A stretch of DNA of 64,000 bases from positions 51,942,372-52,006,371 of the forward strand of contig CM051518.1 in assembly GCA_028015205.1 (NCBI GenBank), read 5' to 3'. A program made the translations under genes and the position numbers. This DNA is from Mytilisepta virgata. Its lineage: Eukaryota > Mollusca > Bivalvia > Mytilida > Mytilidae. The notes under the pieces are model-generated. The model searched no databases and was not told the DNA's origin. It saw only the letters and a list, made by a program, of their open reading frames with translations. Positions 1 through 11,999 of the stretch are shown piece by piece (the stretch's first letter is position 1; each line of letters opens with the position of its first letter).

Positions 1-1
1 A

Positions 2-808
2 GATGCCTTGACTGGAATAGTTCCATTGCCTTTCAACATCCAAGTGTTTAGTGTGAAGCGAAGTGAAGACTTCTTAAAGATCGAATGGTGCTATCTTTTT
101 GAGATTTTTCAAATAATTTTGCCAACACTGTTTCATTTTAATTCCATTGGTTTAACAGTTGGTCTTTCAATTGAACGATTTTTTGTTGTAACTTTTCCAA
201 TAAAAGCTAGAACCGTGTGTACAATGAAAAACGGTGTGATCTTTAGTTTTGTGGTGTTTGTCATCAGTATTTGTGTACAGATAGATTCGCTCCTCGATGT
301 TAGCTTTGAACCAGTGGAAATAACATCTCGAAATGGAAATTTTACGATTCAAGGATGTGTTCGAAATGTAAAAGATAGATCTGAGGCAGAATTTATTGCT
401 CGTCAATTTATTCTACGGTTCTTGCCATGCATTATACTTGTCGTTTTTACCGTGCTGCTTCTCTGGAAATCATCAGAAATTAAAAACTGGAGGAAATCTC
501 ATTCTGTAGTTTCCCAAAAAGCTACAGAATCTCTAGAACGAATGGACTTTGTTGTATCATTCATTGCTGTCGTTGTTGTTTTAACGGAAATAACTGTAGG
601 ATGTTTGTTACTTATTGAACATCTTACCCCTGGAAGACAGATAACTGACAGTGATTCTGAACTTTCCGGAATTATATATGTAATCTATATTATTTTCAGT
701 CCAGTGAATTTTGCAATTCTTTGCTTCTTAAGTGCAAAATTCCGCAAAACATTTAGAGATATGATTCTGGACATATTTGTATGTCGGCGAAAAAAAAGTA
801 ATTCTTAA
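2..808 (+). CDS. Rhodopsin-like (class A) GPCR, 3' part, 5' end outside window
   Basis: An uninterrupted frame enters from the left edge (in frame from base 2) and stops at 806-808, giving about 268 residues covering the end of TM2/ECL1 through TM7 and the tail. Seen: a TM3 segment with the Cys expected to pair with ECL2 (EWC at the start of TM3), an E-R-F variant of the DRY motif (SIERFFVVTFPIK), an ECL2 Cys (IQGC), TM5 (FLPCIILVVFTVLLLW), a basic ICL3 (KNWRKSH), TM6, TM7 ending SPVNFAIL where NPxxY is usual, and a helix-8-like FRKTFRD. The pattern suits the large molluscan set of peptide-receptor-like GPCRs (FMRFamide-receptor-like), but no ligand can be assigned. TM6 lacks a clear CWxP. 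No intron lies within the visible portion. The first in-frame TTG at base 8 is not a start; the true start is upstream. Confidence 0.85.
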   Translation, partial: DALTGIVPLPFNIQVFSVKRSEDFLKIEWCYLFEIFQIILPTLFHFNSIGLTVGLSIERFFVVTFPIKARTVCTMKNGVIFSFVVFVISICVQIDSLLDVSFEPVEITSRNGNFTIQGCVRNVKDRSEAEFIARQFILRFLPCIILVVFTVLLLWKSSEIKNWRKSHSVVSQKATESLERMDFVVSFIAVVVVLTEITVGCLLLIEHLTPGRQITDSDSELSGIIYVIYIIFSPVNFAILCFLSAKFRKTFRDMILDIFVCRRKKSNS

Positions 809-890
809 AATGTGTCATATGTTTCCGTTCTCAAGACCCTTGTATTTTTTATCACTAAATGTTCAGTGTGATAGCTGAAATTGTTTTCCA

Positions 891-896
891 AATAAA
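891..896 (+). promoter_or_regulatory. Polyadenylation signal AATAAA of the GPCR gene
   Basis: A canonical AATAAA lies 83 bases after the GPCR stop codon in AT-rich sequence, a fitting position for a short 3' UTR. Another AATAAA-like string lies near 985, so the cleavage site is not certain. Confidence 0.5.
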
Positions 897-1240
897 ACGA
901 ATACAAATATAAAATGTTGTAATTGAAGAAAATATAAATACATTTTTTTCCTATGTACTATTGATATGATAGATTTCCTTGTAAAATAAATTTTGTAAGA
1001 TGAAAAATTGCCTCAGTCTTGAATTTCAAAAGAACTTATCTTTCCATCCCGGGGTTCATGCTAGAAATAGTCTCTAGTTTGTCGGCTTGTAATGATTAAA
1101 AATAAATAAAACAATCTTTTTTGATGGAGTACATGTAGATATGCAATATTTTGTGCAGTATATGTTAAGATTATATATAAAAATACCCCACTCAACATCA
1201 TGCAATTAGTTTCTTCAGTCTAGCTGCAAGAACTACAAGC
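897..1240. other. Intergenic, no gene seen
   Basis: AT-rich sequence downstream of the GPCR gene. No coding frame, RNA or repeat structure that I could support. Confidence 0.5.
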
Positions 1241-1244
1241 TTTT

Positions 1245-1530
1245 ATTCAGATTCAAGTTGCATCGTCATTTAAAATATCGGCAAAAGAATACCCGAGCAA
1301 ACAACAGTTGGAAAATTCCGCAAGATCTAAATCCAAAGGCAAGACAAAGTCACGAGAATGGAACATAGCAAACAAATACCACAAGGATACACGTATAACT
1401 AAAAAAAAATTATAAAAAAAACATGTAATAAACTAAATAGAATTAGAACCAGACAGCACAGAAACTAAATCACTAGCAATGTTAACTCCAACTAAAATCA
1501 GGGAGAGACATCAGGTGCAGATGTATTTGT
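1245..1530 (-). mobile_element. Retroelement 3'-tail repeat (family R), minus copy
   Basis: On the minus strand this reads like the better copies at 17.9k, 26.9k and 28.8k: a 'cacctgatgtc' block, a short 'gttggagttaacattgctagtg' type block, then 'tagtttctgtgctgtct'. It has no coding capacity. Family R is the commonest interspersed repeat of the window and follows reverse-transcriptase coding remnants at 25.6k and 39.4k, so it is inferred to be a retroelement 3' end. Confidence 0.55.
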
Positions 1531-1547
1531 GCTTAAATAATAAATGT

Positions 1548-1593
1548 GATTTTTTTTCTTTCTTTTTTTTTTTTTTGGGGGGGGGGGGGGGGT
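1548..1593 (+). repeat. Poly-T run passing directly into a poly-G run
   Basis: About 20 T residues (with two C interruptions) are followed directly by about 16 G residues. Near-identical T-to-G junctions occur at 22,440-22,474 and, shorter, at 54,309-54,330. Confidence 0.8.
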
Positions 1594-3235
1594 TAGTATA
1601 TAATATCTGTAGAAAATTTTATCGGATACCTAATACCGAATATTCTGTCTGGATGCCCCTGCTGTTGGTCCGAGAGGGTATCAACAATTCTGTATTTAGA
1701 ATTTCGATAATGGCATAGAAGGGATTTCTAAGATTTACTGCTATAAAATTGTATAAATATTTTGAAAATTTTTACAGATTATCTCTATCATGCACAGTTC
1801 TGTCATTAAATAAGTTTATGCTTTTCGATTTTGAAACGGCTCTTCAAAGCTGAGCTATTGTTTCGATTACTTTGAGCCTAGACCACAACTGACAAATCGA
1901 AATGCGTCTTTTGTAAAATAAATATCGTAGAAAATTCACTTTTCATTTTCATTTGAATAAAGAAAACAATATTGTCAATAAAATCTTTTGTTTATATGTT
2001 TACAAAAGTCTGAATGGCCAAGTATTTATCAATGCGCAGTAGTTGCACAAGAATGAGCAAGTTGGTGAATCAAAAATGTTATAACGTAATGATTGACATT
2101 TTATCATTATTGTTACTTCGAACCACGAAGTACCTTGCAAATATCGGATAAAATACTTTCTACCGTATAGAAACTATATATTTTACCGGTTGTTAAGGAC
2201 TGTCTTTTTCAAATGTCATTTACATCCATTTGTTACTTTTCTTGTGACTTTATGCCTTTGGGAGTCTTAATACGTAAAATATTTTTTTTATCTTGTGAGG
2301 TAAGCATTAAAAGATTGGCATGTAAAACTAAAAAATGGGGCTTTTACAAGCTTTATATTGTAGTAAAAAGACTCCAGTGTATAAATGACATGCTCTATCA
2401 ATTGAAATTGATGAGAAATTGTTACGTCATTTTTTCATAAAATGAAGGTTTCTGTTTTGTTAGATTCTGACTTGCACGACTGACGAATGAAAGTTATTGA
2501 TGAAAATTAGATATAAAGTTCAACATTTGTCTTCAATCAACCTGTTACCCTGTACAAATATAAACAACACATCACATTATTGCTCATTTTAAATGTTACT
2601 TTTCTTGACGCCCACTTTCATTTACAATTGAGAATAATTGCATATAACATCAGATATTTCTCTATACCACCTAAGACGAATCCTGGCAATATCACACTTT
2701 AATTGTTCACAGTATAATTTCGACAAATTTAACTTCCACAGCAATATAGCGAAAATTAAACAGACCCTCTTTTAAAACTTAATTTTCTAATGTCGGTTTA
2801 ATCTGAACTTCCGTTATTTGATCTGAAAGACTATTTATTTTAGCCCAGTTTGTAATTTATTATGTAATATTATGCTGGCAGCAGTTACATTTCATCAATG
2901 CAAAAATTACAATTATACATGTACAATCATGTAATGAAACATTTAGTGAAATATAAACATGTATTGTATATAATTAAATTTAGGTATCTTAAATATATTT
3001 TCATGAATAAAATAAGATAAAAAAAAGATGAAATGAAAAAGCAGAGTATTCATGAATACTACCGCCCTCGGGTACTTATATATCCACTACTTACTTGCTT
3101 ATCTGTGTTTTATCGATACATCCCTGGTATTATATCCTAGTGTTATCCATAGGACTGCCTTTATCGTACAATAAGGTAAGATGCAGAACTATTTTAAAAT
3201 AATATTTAACTTCTAGGTCTTTTAATATAATTATA
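1594..3235. other. Intergenic, no gene seen
   Basis: AT-rich DNA with only short chance frames. Nothing recognisable on either strand. Confidence 0.5.
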
Positions 3236-3380
3236 GTATTATTGCGGAAGGTTTTTCATATTGGCTTAGTTATTGGTCCGAGGCAAGTCATATTGGGCTG
3301 AGGCGAAGACGAAGTGTAATATAGCTAGCCAAGACCAATAACTAAGCAAATATGAAAAACCTTGCTCAATTATACCTTTA
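3236..3380. repeat. Foldback/MITE-like palindrome
   Basis: Left arm 'aaggtttttcatattggc' plus 'ttagttattggtc' is matched in inverted orientation by 'gaccaataactaagcaaat' plus 'atgaaaaacctt' on the right. Arms are about 45 bases around a short centre. A partial single-end copy ('ttattggtccgaggc') recurs near 3,675, so it belongs to a dispersed family. Confidence 0.65.
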
Positions 3381-3545
3381 TTGACTAACCAGTCCGATAT
3401 GTCATATTGGCTAGTCCAATATTTCATATTGAAATTCTAATATGTCATATTGATAAGTCCAATATGTCAATATGTCCAATATGATCCTTTATTGACTAAC
3501 CAGTCCAATATGTCATATTGACTAGTCAATACGGCATATTGGGCG
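3377..3545 (+). repeat. Tandem 'CAATATGTCATATTG' repeat, about 109-bp period
   Basis: The block beginning 'ctttattgactaaccagtcc' occurs at about 3,377 and again at about 3,486. Within each unit the short palindrome 'caatatgtcatattg' is iterated. It adjoins the palindrome to its left, so both may be parts of one element. Confidence 0.6.
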
Positions 3546-5210
3546 GTTATGTGTCGTATGGGGGTATTTTGACATTTTGTATTGTATTGACAGGTTTTAT
3601 CATATTTAGGCTTATATTCTATTGTTATTCAATAATATGATATTATTACATGGTTGTTTTTGTATTTGCCTTGTTATTGGTCCGAGGCTTGCTGTAATGG
3701 CCTGACGGTATGTTTTCAGTGGCTGTATCATATATACCTTAAGTCACTGTTGTTGCGGTATCTCTAATGTTATCATATTGGGAGACTGCACATAGTGACA
3801 AGATCAGATTTGAATCATTGATAAAAAAAAAAAAACGCATGATTTTTTCTGGTCATTTATATATTTAATGTATTCATCACAGTTTTGTTGTTTTTGTGGG
3901 TTTGTTTGTTTGTTTGTTTTTTGTTTTTGTTTTTGTTTTTGTTTTTTTTTTTTTTTTTTTGTCATACGAAGTCACATTCATAAAATTTCTTGCGTTTGAT
4001 TTTAATTCATTTTTAACGCATTCTATTGGAATCACCAATAAATGCAGTGTCAAGTAGCTTTTTCATTATCCTAGTTTAGTGACCCCATATCTGTTCATTT
4101 ATTTATTTATTTATATACATTTACTAGATATGAGAGAGAAAATCTTTTCATTTCCAAGAGAACAAGTCAAAAATATGTTGCAAGAATCTAAAATTCCGTT
4201 TGGTTATATATGTAGTAGATAGGAGTGTGAATTCTATTGTCATCCTTTGCATTGTCACTGATTTTAGATTCATACTTCAATAAAATTTGCAGAGAACAAA
4301 AGGGGATTTATAGCAAACGGCATCTAAAATGACAGATGTTATCTAATACATCCAGTCAAATATTATATTTTGTAAATCATTTGAAACTTATTTAGTTTAA
4401 TTTTAAATTTTAGATAGAATTTTCTAGCAAAGTGTGTTAGTTAATGGATTTTCAATTTAAATAGGTTTTTTTAACATTTCGAGAATGTAATAAACATTCA
4501 TTTGGTGTCTGTTTATATATAAAATTATATTTAAGTCCATAATTATTATTGCATGAGAAATAATATGTCTGGCAATCTTTTTTGTTTTGTTAATAAGTTT
4601 TTATTTATTCATTGTAAAGTACATTAAAATGATTATTCAGTTATTGAAGTGACATAAAAGTACAGTTATTAAAGATACATGTCATTGTTTTCAACCTTCA
4701 TTTCATTAAATTATTTATGTGTTATATAAACTTTTGTAAATGTTATTTTTTCGAGTCAGTTTTTCTTCGTTCTTTTTGTTCGTTCCAAAACTATCAAACA
4801 CCTTATGGAAAATAGTTTTTTTTATAGTTATGTGCAGCACCAATTCTATCATGCATGCAAGTAAACGATACAGGCTCAAATTAGCTTTCCGCTAGATTAC
4901 GTATTCAACCAAAATAATTATATGAGTAATTAAATACTTTATTCATATTATCAATATTCCATTTGGATGAAAAAAAATATTGGAGAATGAAAAGCATTTG
5001 GTAGCACTTTTATTCTTAAAAGTGGAAATAAATGCCAAAACAAAGTCCCAATTTTTTTCCGACGCGGTCGGTATAGTTCTGATTTTTGCCCTTTGATCTT
5101 AAAGACGTTTGATTATGGCAAGAGCATATGGGTGTTGTCAATTATCTGTTCTGTGATTACAATGTAACTGTTTAAAATAAAGTTTTTGATAAATAGAGAA
5201 TAATACACGG
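3546..5210. other. Intergenic; simple T/GTTTT run at 3,898-3,960
   Basis: AT-rich sequence with a (TTTG)n/(TTTTTG)n/poly-T microsatellite near 3,898-3,960. No coding evidence. Confidence 0.5.
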
Positions 5211-5290
5211 CAAAATCCGTATCACATGCCGTATCACCCCGAGGGCCTCTGGCCCGAGGCATGATATTGATCGAGGGGATACGGATTTTG
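5211..5290. repeat. Short inverted repeat (hairpin)
   Basis: 'caaaatccgtatc' at 5,211 is inverted as 'gatacggattttg' ending at 5,290. The interior 'ccccgagggcctctggcccgag' also folds back. It may be a small MITE or a hairpin remnant. Confidence 0.5.
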
Positions 5291-6344
5291 ACATATTTTA
5301 TACGCTTTGTCATATATTTCAACAGTGGTGAAGAATTTTTTTGGTCACGTGAACAATATCATTTTAAGGGGTATGATAAAGGGGTGATAATATCGATATC
5401 ATCACGGTAGAAAATACAGCTGATAATGTTCTTTCAGTATCGTATATGTAATTTTCCTTTATTTAATACTAAGTAAATGATAAAAAGCTATTCTTACAAC
5501 TAAAACACCAACTTCATGTAGGCAGTTATCTTTTTTAACAACAACTACCATTGAAGATGTATACACGAATACACATATTATGCCATGTGGAATTTTGCGA
5601 AGTTTTAAAGTAAGTAGAAATATGATCGAGGAGATACACATTGAAAAATGCTTTTTTATGTTATTTCAATTTTTGATTTAAAACGGAACAATATAGACCA
5701 ATGGTAAAAACTACCTTGTTTCACATTCCCGTTTAACCTTTGGCCTTGTTGTTATTCATCATAAAGAGACTTGGCTAAACACTAAGGATAAAATAATTCA
5801 ATTATATACATTATGTGAACTTCCATTTTAATGTTACATGTGTATTTCGATCTACGCAAAGCAACCCACTGAAAACAAAACGTGTGTAAAAATATATGGC
5901 TATAAAGGGGATGATAACACTAAAACCAATGAGTTTAGAATAACATTCAATACTATAGGGGATTCTTAAATTTATAACACCATATAACTTAATATCATTT
6001 ATTTCAGTGTTGTATCTCATGTAAATCCGCAGTATATTATGCAAGGATAACCGAATTACGATGTATTTATGTCTTTCTTTAGAATAGCGGCTATAACTTG
6101 AAATCATTTTATTACTAGATAATGCTGTAACATATGAAGTACACGGAAACTATGGCTAGCATATTGATTAAATGAAACCAAACTTCCAAGACATAATGAT
6201 TTTTCAACAGTACTATTTGTTTATCATGTTTGGTTTTTTATCTATTCAATAACGACGAATGATATGTATAAGTCAAAACCAATGCTTTAATATGCAATTT
6301 AACATTTGCAAAAGTATTTATTGCTGAATTAATTGTGGTATTTT
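5291..6344. other. Intergenic, no gene seen
   Basis: AT-rich. The minus-strand frames here show no domain, codon bias or splice context. Confidence 0.45.
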
Positions 6345-6500
6345 GCTTTATTGAAGTTTTAACATTTTTTTATCTAGTTTTTTCTCTATTGAAGTTTTAA
6401 CATTTTTTTATCTGGTTTTTTCTTTATTGACGTTTTAACATTTTTTTATCTAGTTTTTTCTTTATTGAAGTTTTAACATTTTTTTTATCTAGTTTTTCCA
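6345..6500 (+). repeat. 38-bp tandem repeat, four copies
   Basis: The unit 'attgaagttttaacattt' followed by 'tttatctagttttttct' starts at 6,350, 6,388, 6,426 and 6,464: exactly 38 bases apart, with only scattered substitutions. Confidence 0.85.
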
Positions 6501-7855
6501 CCAGTCTTCAAGGTGGTCCAAAAGAAACTCCAGAAATAGGTTTTGGAATTGGCTTGTGAAAGTCTTTGAGCTCGGCAGTATTATTTCATAATCTTGCACA
6601 TGGATTTCTTATTCCAACATTTAACACGTGTAAGTAGTGTTAAGATTTATAAAAGAAACCGTGTGTCTGAACAATGACTGACGTTAATATTTCCTTATAT
6701 AAGTAAATTTAAATATTATATAGTGAAAGAGATGTGTGTAAAAAAGTGAAGAAAATAAATTTAATTAACTGTAAAAAGAATCGTGGAATTTCACAAAGAT
6801 TACCCTGACCACATCCACATCTTCAAATTATTCCCTTGAAAGAACAAAACATTTCTGATTTAAAGAAAAAGGACAGAGTTACCTGTTACTATCAGTAAAT
6901 TTAACAAACTCCCCTTTCCAATTTCGCACTGTGTTGGAAACAAACTACACTGTATATAGAAAACTTCTTTTCTCATTTTCAAAATTTGATCTCCAGTCAA
7001 TGTCATAATTTAAGAAAAAATGAAACCTTTTTATATACCAGATTGGTTTTCCAGTTGTCAGGCTGTCTGAAACTTGTCTAGTTTACAAAATTGCGTTTCC
7101 GCCCAGTGTCACAGCTAGAGTTGATTGACATTTCTTCCTAGATGATATCATTAAAACATTTAACAATTACAGAATTAAATTGGAATCTGCAATTACAAAA
7201 TTCATCATTATATTTCAAAAGCGACCTAAGGCTTCTGGTTTGTTCATTTTCTCGTTTATAATGATCATGTGATACAATACTTTTTACGCACCAAAGTAAG
7301 GCTCAACATTTCGTCTTGCGGCTTCTAACGCCAGACAGTTTTTGATTAGTCATATGTTTTTGTTGATTATAGTAAGTAAATTGTTTCACTAAAGATATGA
7401 TAGATTAGCAGGACTCCTAGGTTAATAATACACGAAACAGAGATACAAAAACACATGATTTTGACCTTTTGATTTGTTATGAATGTGCATTCTCTTTGCA
7501 TGGATTGGAACTATTTCTTTGAAGCAAAAAGCGTAAAATTTGTCTTTAGTGTAATTAGCAATTGACTTGTATTCGGGTTCAGTAAAATTGTTTTCAGTTT
7601 GGTAAACACACATAAGTTGATGGGAGTTTGGTTACCATTGTTTATAGTGGTAAAAGCTTTAAAGATATATAAAACAGCAAACCATCATATTCTCCGTCAT
7701 GTATAAATAATATTTATTTATAGTTAGTTATGTATGATGCTCAGGTTTTTTATGCCATTTTTAGTAAGTTTATCTACATGCCATTGGATGAAATTGTGGA
7801 AGTTAAAGAAACCAACGAAGACAGTAAGAAATATTTTTGTGTGAATTGAGATTAT
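6501..7855. other. Intergenic, no gene seen
   Basis: No supported coding region, RNA gene or repeat found. Confidence 0.45.
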
Positions 7856-7894
7856 TATAAATTCTTATGGTCATGGTCAATAAACATCAAGCGC

Positions 7895-8055
7895 AGACTA
7901 TCCTGATTCTTTGTTGTTTCGATGTTTGTGTTTTGTGTTTATGTTATTTTTGTCCAGGTTTCTGTCGATTTGATTGCGCAAAGGGATTGGTATGTCATTG
8001 GTGGATTTTCGTGTTATCCGTTTTGTATGTTGTTCACATAGTATTTATTGAAAAG
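7895..8055 (+). mobile_element. Family R-related repeat fragment
   Basis: The stretch around 'ttgattgcgcaaagggattggtatgtcatt' through 'cgtgttatccgttttg' resembles the upstream part of the 17.8k family R copy ('gactggtatgtcattgtcga'). Diverged and short. Confidence 0.4.
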
Positions 8056-8089
8056 ATAAGACTGCATTCTAAATTTTGTAGCTGATTTC

Positions 8090-8850
8090 TCTAGTTAGTG
8101 TACAGGATAAACTCAATTATAAAATATAAAATAATTTTAAAAAATCAAACAATCCGCGATTGTATTGTTGTTCCGTTTGTGTAAAAAGATGCTGTCAGCC
8201 CTTCAACCATTATCCTAAAGTTTCATATATTTGTAGAAAAGTGGAGACCTTTTTGTGTGCATTTTGGGGATAAATGTGGCCTTCTACTAAATACAAGCAA
8301 ACTGAAAGCTTATAGATAACACAGAGATCCGATAAGGAAAATAGTTTCTAGGATAACATCCAATGTGTATGCTTAATATGGAAAAAACTTAAAACATATT
8401 GTGAGGGCTAAATTCAAAACAAGCCCGAACCGGAAAGGCCAAACCCAGCTAAGGTCTGATGATTAAACAAACCCATGCCAACACAGAAGCTCTACCCCTA
8501 TAAACGAGAATTTATTTTTCCTTCAGTCTTAGAAGAATTATCTGAATAGACATAAATTCCTAGAGCTTTAAAGACAAGCATATACACAGGGTAAAGTATA
8601 CAATTATAGAATACAGAACAAAAAGCAATGAAAGCTAAACAGTTTCCATGGAAAACAATAACTCTTATAAAAACATAAGTAAATCAAAGTGCTCGATATC
8701 TTAAGTATAAGTAGTTCTTGCCCCACATTCAGTACACGTTGATATGCCAGACAAAGACAATCCAGCAATACTAAATTATCAACTAATTCGACCGGCCACT
8801 GCCATTTAATTTTGTTGCCAAGGAGTGACCATTTTTTAATTGTTAGACAC
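8090..8850. other. Intergenic, no gene seen
   Basis: AT-rich, nothing recognised. Confidence 0.45.
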
Positions 8851-8948
8851 CTTACAGCGACTTTCGGAATGAAGAAAAAAAATAAAAATCGTTTTCCATT
8901 ACAGCGCTTTTCGAAATGAAGAAAAACAATAAAAATCGTTTTCCATTC
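8851..8948 (+). repeat. Two-copy tandem repeat of about 50 bp
   Basis: 'ttacagcgactttcgg' with 'aataaaaatcgttttcca' is repeated immediately as 'ttacagcgcttttcga' with 'aataaaaatcgttttcca'. Confidence 0.7.
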
Positions 8949-9965
8949 TTTTTTTGTACTGTTTTCCTATATAGCACAAATCTGGGATCCGGAGTCTAAT
9001 CCTCGTTGTGCATGCGGCCTTCCTTCGAATGTACATATATTTCATTTGTAAAGCTAGCACAGCAATAAATATTTCACCAGGGGACCACTGGTTACTTTCT
9101 CTTGGTCATTTATCTTTACATTTATCTATTCCTTTACATTATCGTCAATATGTGACGACCACAGTAAAATTGCCAAATCGGTGCCAACAATCCATGATAA
9201 AACACCAATAAGGTACTATTGGTGATACTATATCTTATAAATATATATACTGTTTTAAAAATGTAATATTTTGTGAAAACTACGGAGTATATCATCGTGC
9301 ATAGCTTTGTCCTTTGTCCTTAGATGGGTTTGGCTTTATCATGCATGGAAATTGGTATCAAGGCAATTATGACAATAACCTAAAAGCCGAGAAAACGTAC
9401 AAAAATATACAAGATGATACACGTACACTGACACACATAACGATATATGTATATGAAAAATTGAAAAAAAAAGTTATCATTAGTGTCTTTTTGGCATCTT
9501 TACACCAACTTAAAACGAAAATAAACCTTTTGGAGAGTTAAAGTCCAAAATTCAAATGTTCAAAGCCGGTATTTTTTTTGTTTATTATGCTGAGGTCTAC
9601 ACTTAGTGAGGCTGCTGTAATGGATAGTTGATGCATAATACCTATCTGCGTCAATGCTTCGTTTCCTTTTTGTCCAATTAGCATGTATAGAACATCATAT
9701 TATGTAATACAGTCTGCTACATTATCTGCAGTCATTAACTTCCTCTATATATGTAATTATAATGTTTCAATACTTCAATGATTGCCAACAGTAGATATGA
9801 AAAGATCCGGAGTTCTTGCATGGGTGCTTATGAAAAGTTTATGATTTCATTTACAAGTGAAATAAAAAAAATTCTCGCGTGACCCAGCAGAACATACACT
9901 GTAATTTCTTACATGAGTAGAAAATATCTCGACCTTATATACACGACGAAGGCTTTAAATAAAGC
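8949..9965. other. Intergenic; weak family R fragment near 9,285-9,345
   Basis: A short segment ('gcatagctttgtcctttg', 'tagatgggtttggctttat') resembles the distal end of family R at 18.3k. Otherwise nothing supported. Confidence 0.35.
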
Positions 9966-9969
9966 TAAT

Positions 9970-10345
9970 CTATTTAATAAGTTTGTTAATGTAAGAACTT
10001 ACATGTGTTTCTTCATAATTCCACATATAAATATAGGCAAGACAGTGGGGAAAGTCCACAAGACCAAAATCAAATTGCAAAGATAAAACGAATTCAGAAC
10101 ATTGAAGAGGACAAATATACCTAAGGAGGAAGTAAAACAGGAAACAAATACTACAATGCAAAAATTGGAAGAGGATAGTACAAAAATAAGGCAGTAGAAA
10201 TGTAAACTCCCTTAAAAACACGGGAGCGGTACTAGTTGCTCAGGAAGGGTAAGACTGTCCTACTACGTTTACGACACCCTTTATATGCAAGTGTGTGAAG
10301 TTATGTGTCAATTCAAGGAAGACGTGAACTCTTAATGACGATATC
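9970..10345 (-). mobile_element. Family R retroelement tail, minus copy
   Basis: On the minus strand it carries the family R order: the 'gacacc' region near 10,270, 'gggagtttacatt', and the downstream 'tttccccactgtcttgcc' block near 10,040. It is well diverged. The open frame on this strand is not a conserved protein. Confidence 0.5.
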
Positions 10346-10659
10346 TAGTTTTTTATGAGATAGAAACTTTCGGCCAATTCATTCGTGATTCGACAACCGT
10401 AAAAATTTGAGAGTGATGACTGAACATAACCGTTTCTTGTGGGACAATAATTGCGATGTGCTGAAAAATTCATGGTACATATCACATGCACTAATAAAGC
10501 GACGGACTTTAACTATGACATTCACTCGACAGAGCTTCAGCTTTGACAATAGAACATTTTTCAAACATCATTAAATCAGAGTTTTAATGTAGATGTTATA
10601 ATCTTTGTCAGAACCTTCTGTTACGATTGACATTGTTCTAGAGGCATTGCTAAAGTGCG

Positions 10660-10937
10660 AAACGAAATCCAAACGAAACATACCGAAACGAAACGCAACG
10701 CAACGAAATGGAACGAAACGAAACGCAACGCAACGAAATGGAACGAAACGAAACGCAACGCAACGAAATGGAACGAAACAAAACGCAACGCAACGAAATG
10801 GAACGAAATGAAACGCAACGCAAAGAAATGGAGCGAAAGGACACACAACGTAACTTAATGGAGCGAAACGAAACGCAACTCAACGAAATGGGGCGAAACG
10901 AAACGCACCGCAACGAAATAGAACGAAACGAAATGCA
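10660..10937 (+). repeat. Minisatellite, 30-bp unit of 'AACGA/AACGC' pentamers (left arm)
   Basis: The unit 'aacgaaacgaaacgcaacgc' plus 'aacgaaatgg' repeats about nine times; the later copies accumulate substitutions. Because the unit is a multiple of three, several frames stay open on both strands and give spurious repetitive ORFs. Confidence 0.9.
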
Positions 10938-11006
10938 GTGTCCAACTTCGTTTGTTGGTCATTATGTTGATTTCGATATCTTTCACATTTTTAAATACCT
11001 ATAAAT

Positions 11007-11945
11007 GTGTTCTTTCATTTGGCATCTGTCGTCCGTCCGTCGTCCGTCCGTCTGTTAACTTTTCACATTTTAATCTTCTCCTCTGAAACCACTGGGCCAA
11101 AGGGAATCAAACTTGGCAGGAAGCATCTTTGTAAGGTTCTTTATAAATTTTGCTCATTTCGTCTCGATCGGACAACAAACATGGCCACCATGGGCAATTG
11201 TCGTTTCTGATTGACAGAGTTTTCAAAAATCTTCTCCTTTGAAACTGCTTGGCCAAATAGAACAAAACTTGATAGGAAGCCTATATGGGGGGGGTCCTTT
11301 ATAACTTTCCTAATTTGGCAGTCATGGGCAATTCTTGTTTCTCATTGGTTGATTAAAATATTTTTCTCTCTGGAACTGCTTGACCAAAACTGTCAGCCAA
11401 ACTTGACAGGAATTATCTATGGAAATTCTTTTATGAAATTATTTTTTTTTGTCACCCTGATTGGACGACAAGCATGGCCGCCATAGGCAATTCTTGTTTC
11501 TGATTGGTTGATTTAAAAAAAACTTTGAAACTGCTTGGCCAAATAGAGCCAAACTTGACAAAAAGTGTCTATGGCATATAACAAAAATCTACAGAAATGC
11601 AGTATTGCATGAAACCAAACATGACATGAATGTTCCTCATAAGGTGCTCACCAAGTGTCGATACTTTGGTGTCAATCCCTCATTCAAGGTGGCCAGCAGC
11701 AGAGGACATAGATTAACATAAGAACCTATGGGAAATAGATGCAAAAAGCTTCGGGAGAACCTCCAAACTTTAGAATATGCTGACCTGTAAGTAGAAGGAC
11801 CTTGATGAAGAAAAATTTGGTTCCTACAAGGCTTACCACACTTCATAATGATAGGGACAAGTGACTTCTCTCTGGCGTACATCAATAAAAACGGCTTTCA
11901 TGCCAGGTGAGCGATACAGGCTCAGCCCTCTGAGCCTCTAGTTTT
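11007..11945 (+). repeat. GCTCACCTG-family modular repeat (copy 1)
   Basis: Begins near a (GTCC)n run, then modules such as 'cttctcctctgaaaccactg', 'ggccaaagggaatcaaactt' and 'aacatggccaccatgggc', and ends with 'caggtgagcgatacaggctc' and 'tgagcctctagtttt'. The same architecture recurs at 47,760, 55,990 and 61,380, always on the plus strand. No protein is encoded. Confidence 0.75.
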
Positions 11946-11999
11946 GTATAAGAGGAATCATTTTAGCAATATTTTTTTAACAATTGGATCGTATCCGAA

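Noticed and set aside
10571..11004. Several overlapping repetitive ORFs on both strands (poly 'NATQRNGTKR' and 'FVPFRCVAFR' types)
   Set aside because: They arise because the minisatellite unit is a multiple of three without stops; no independent coding evidence.
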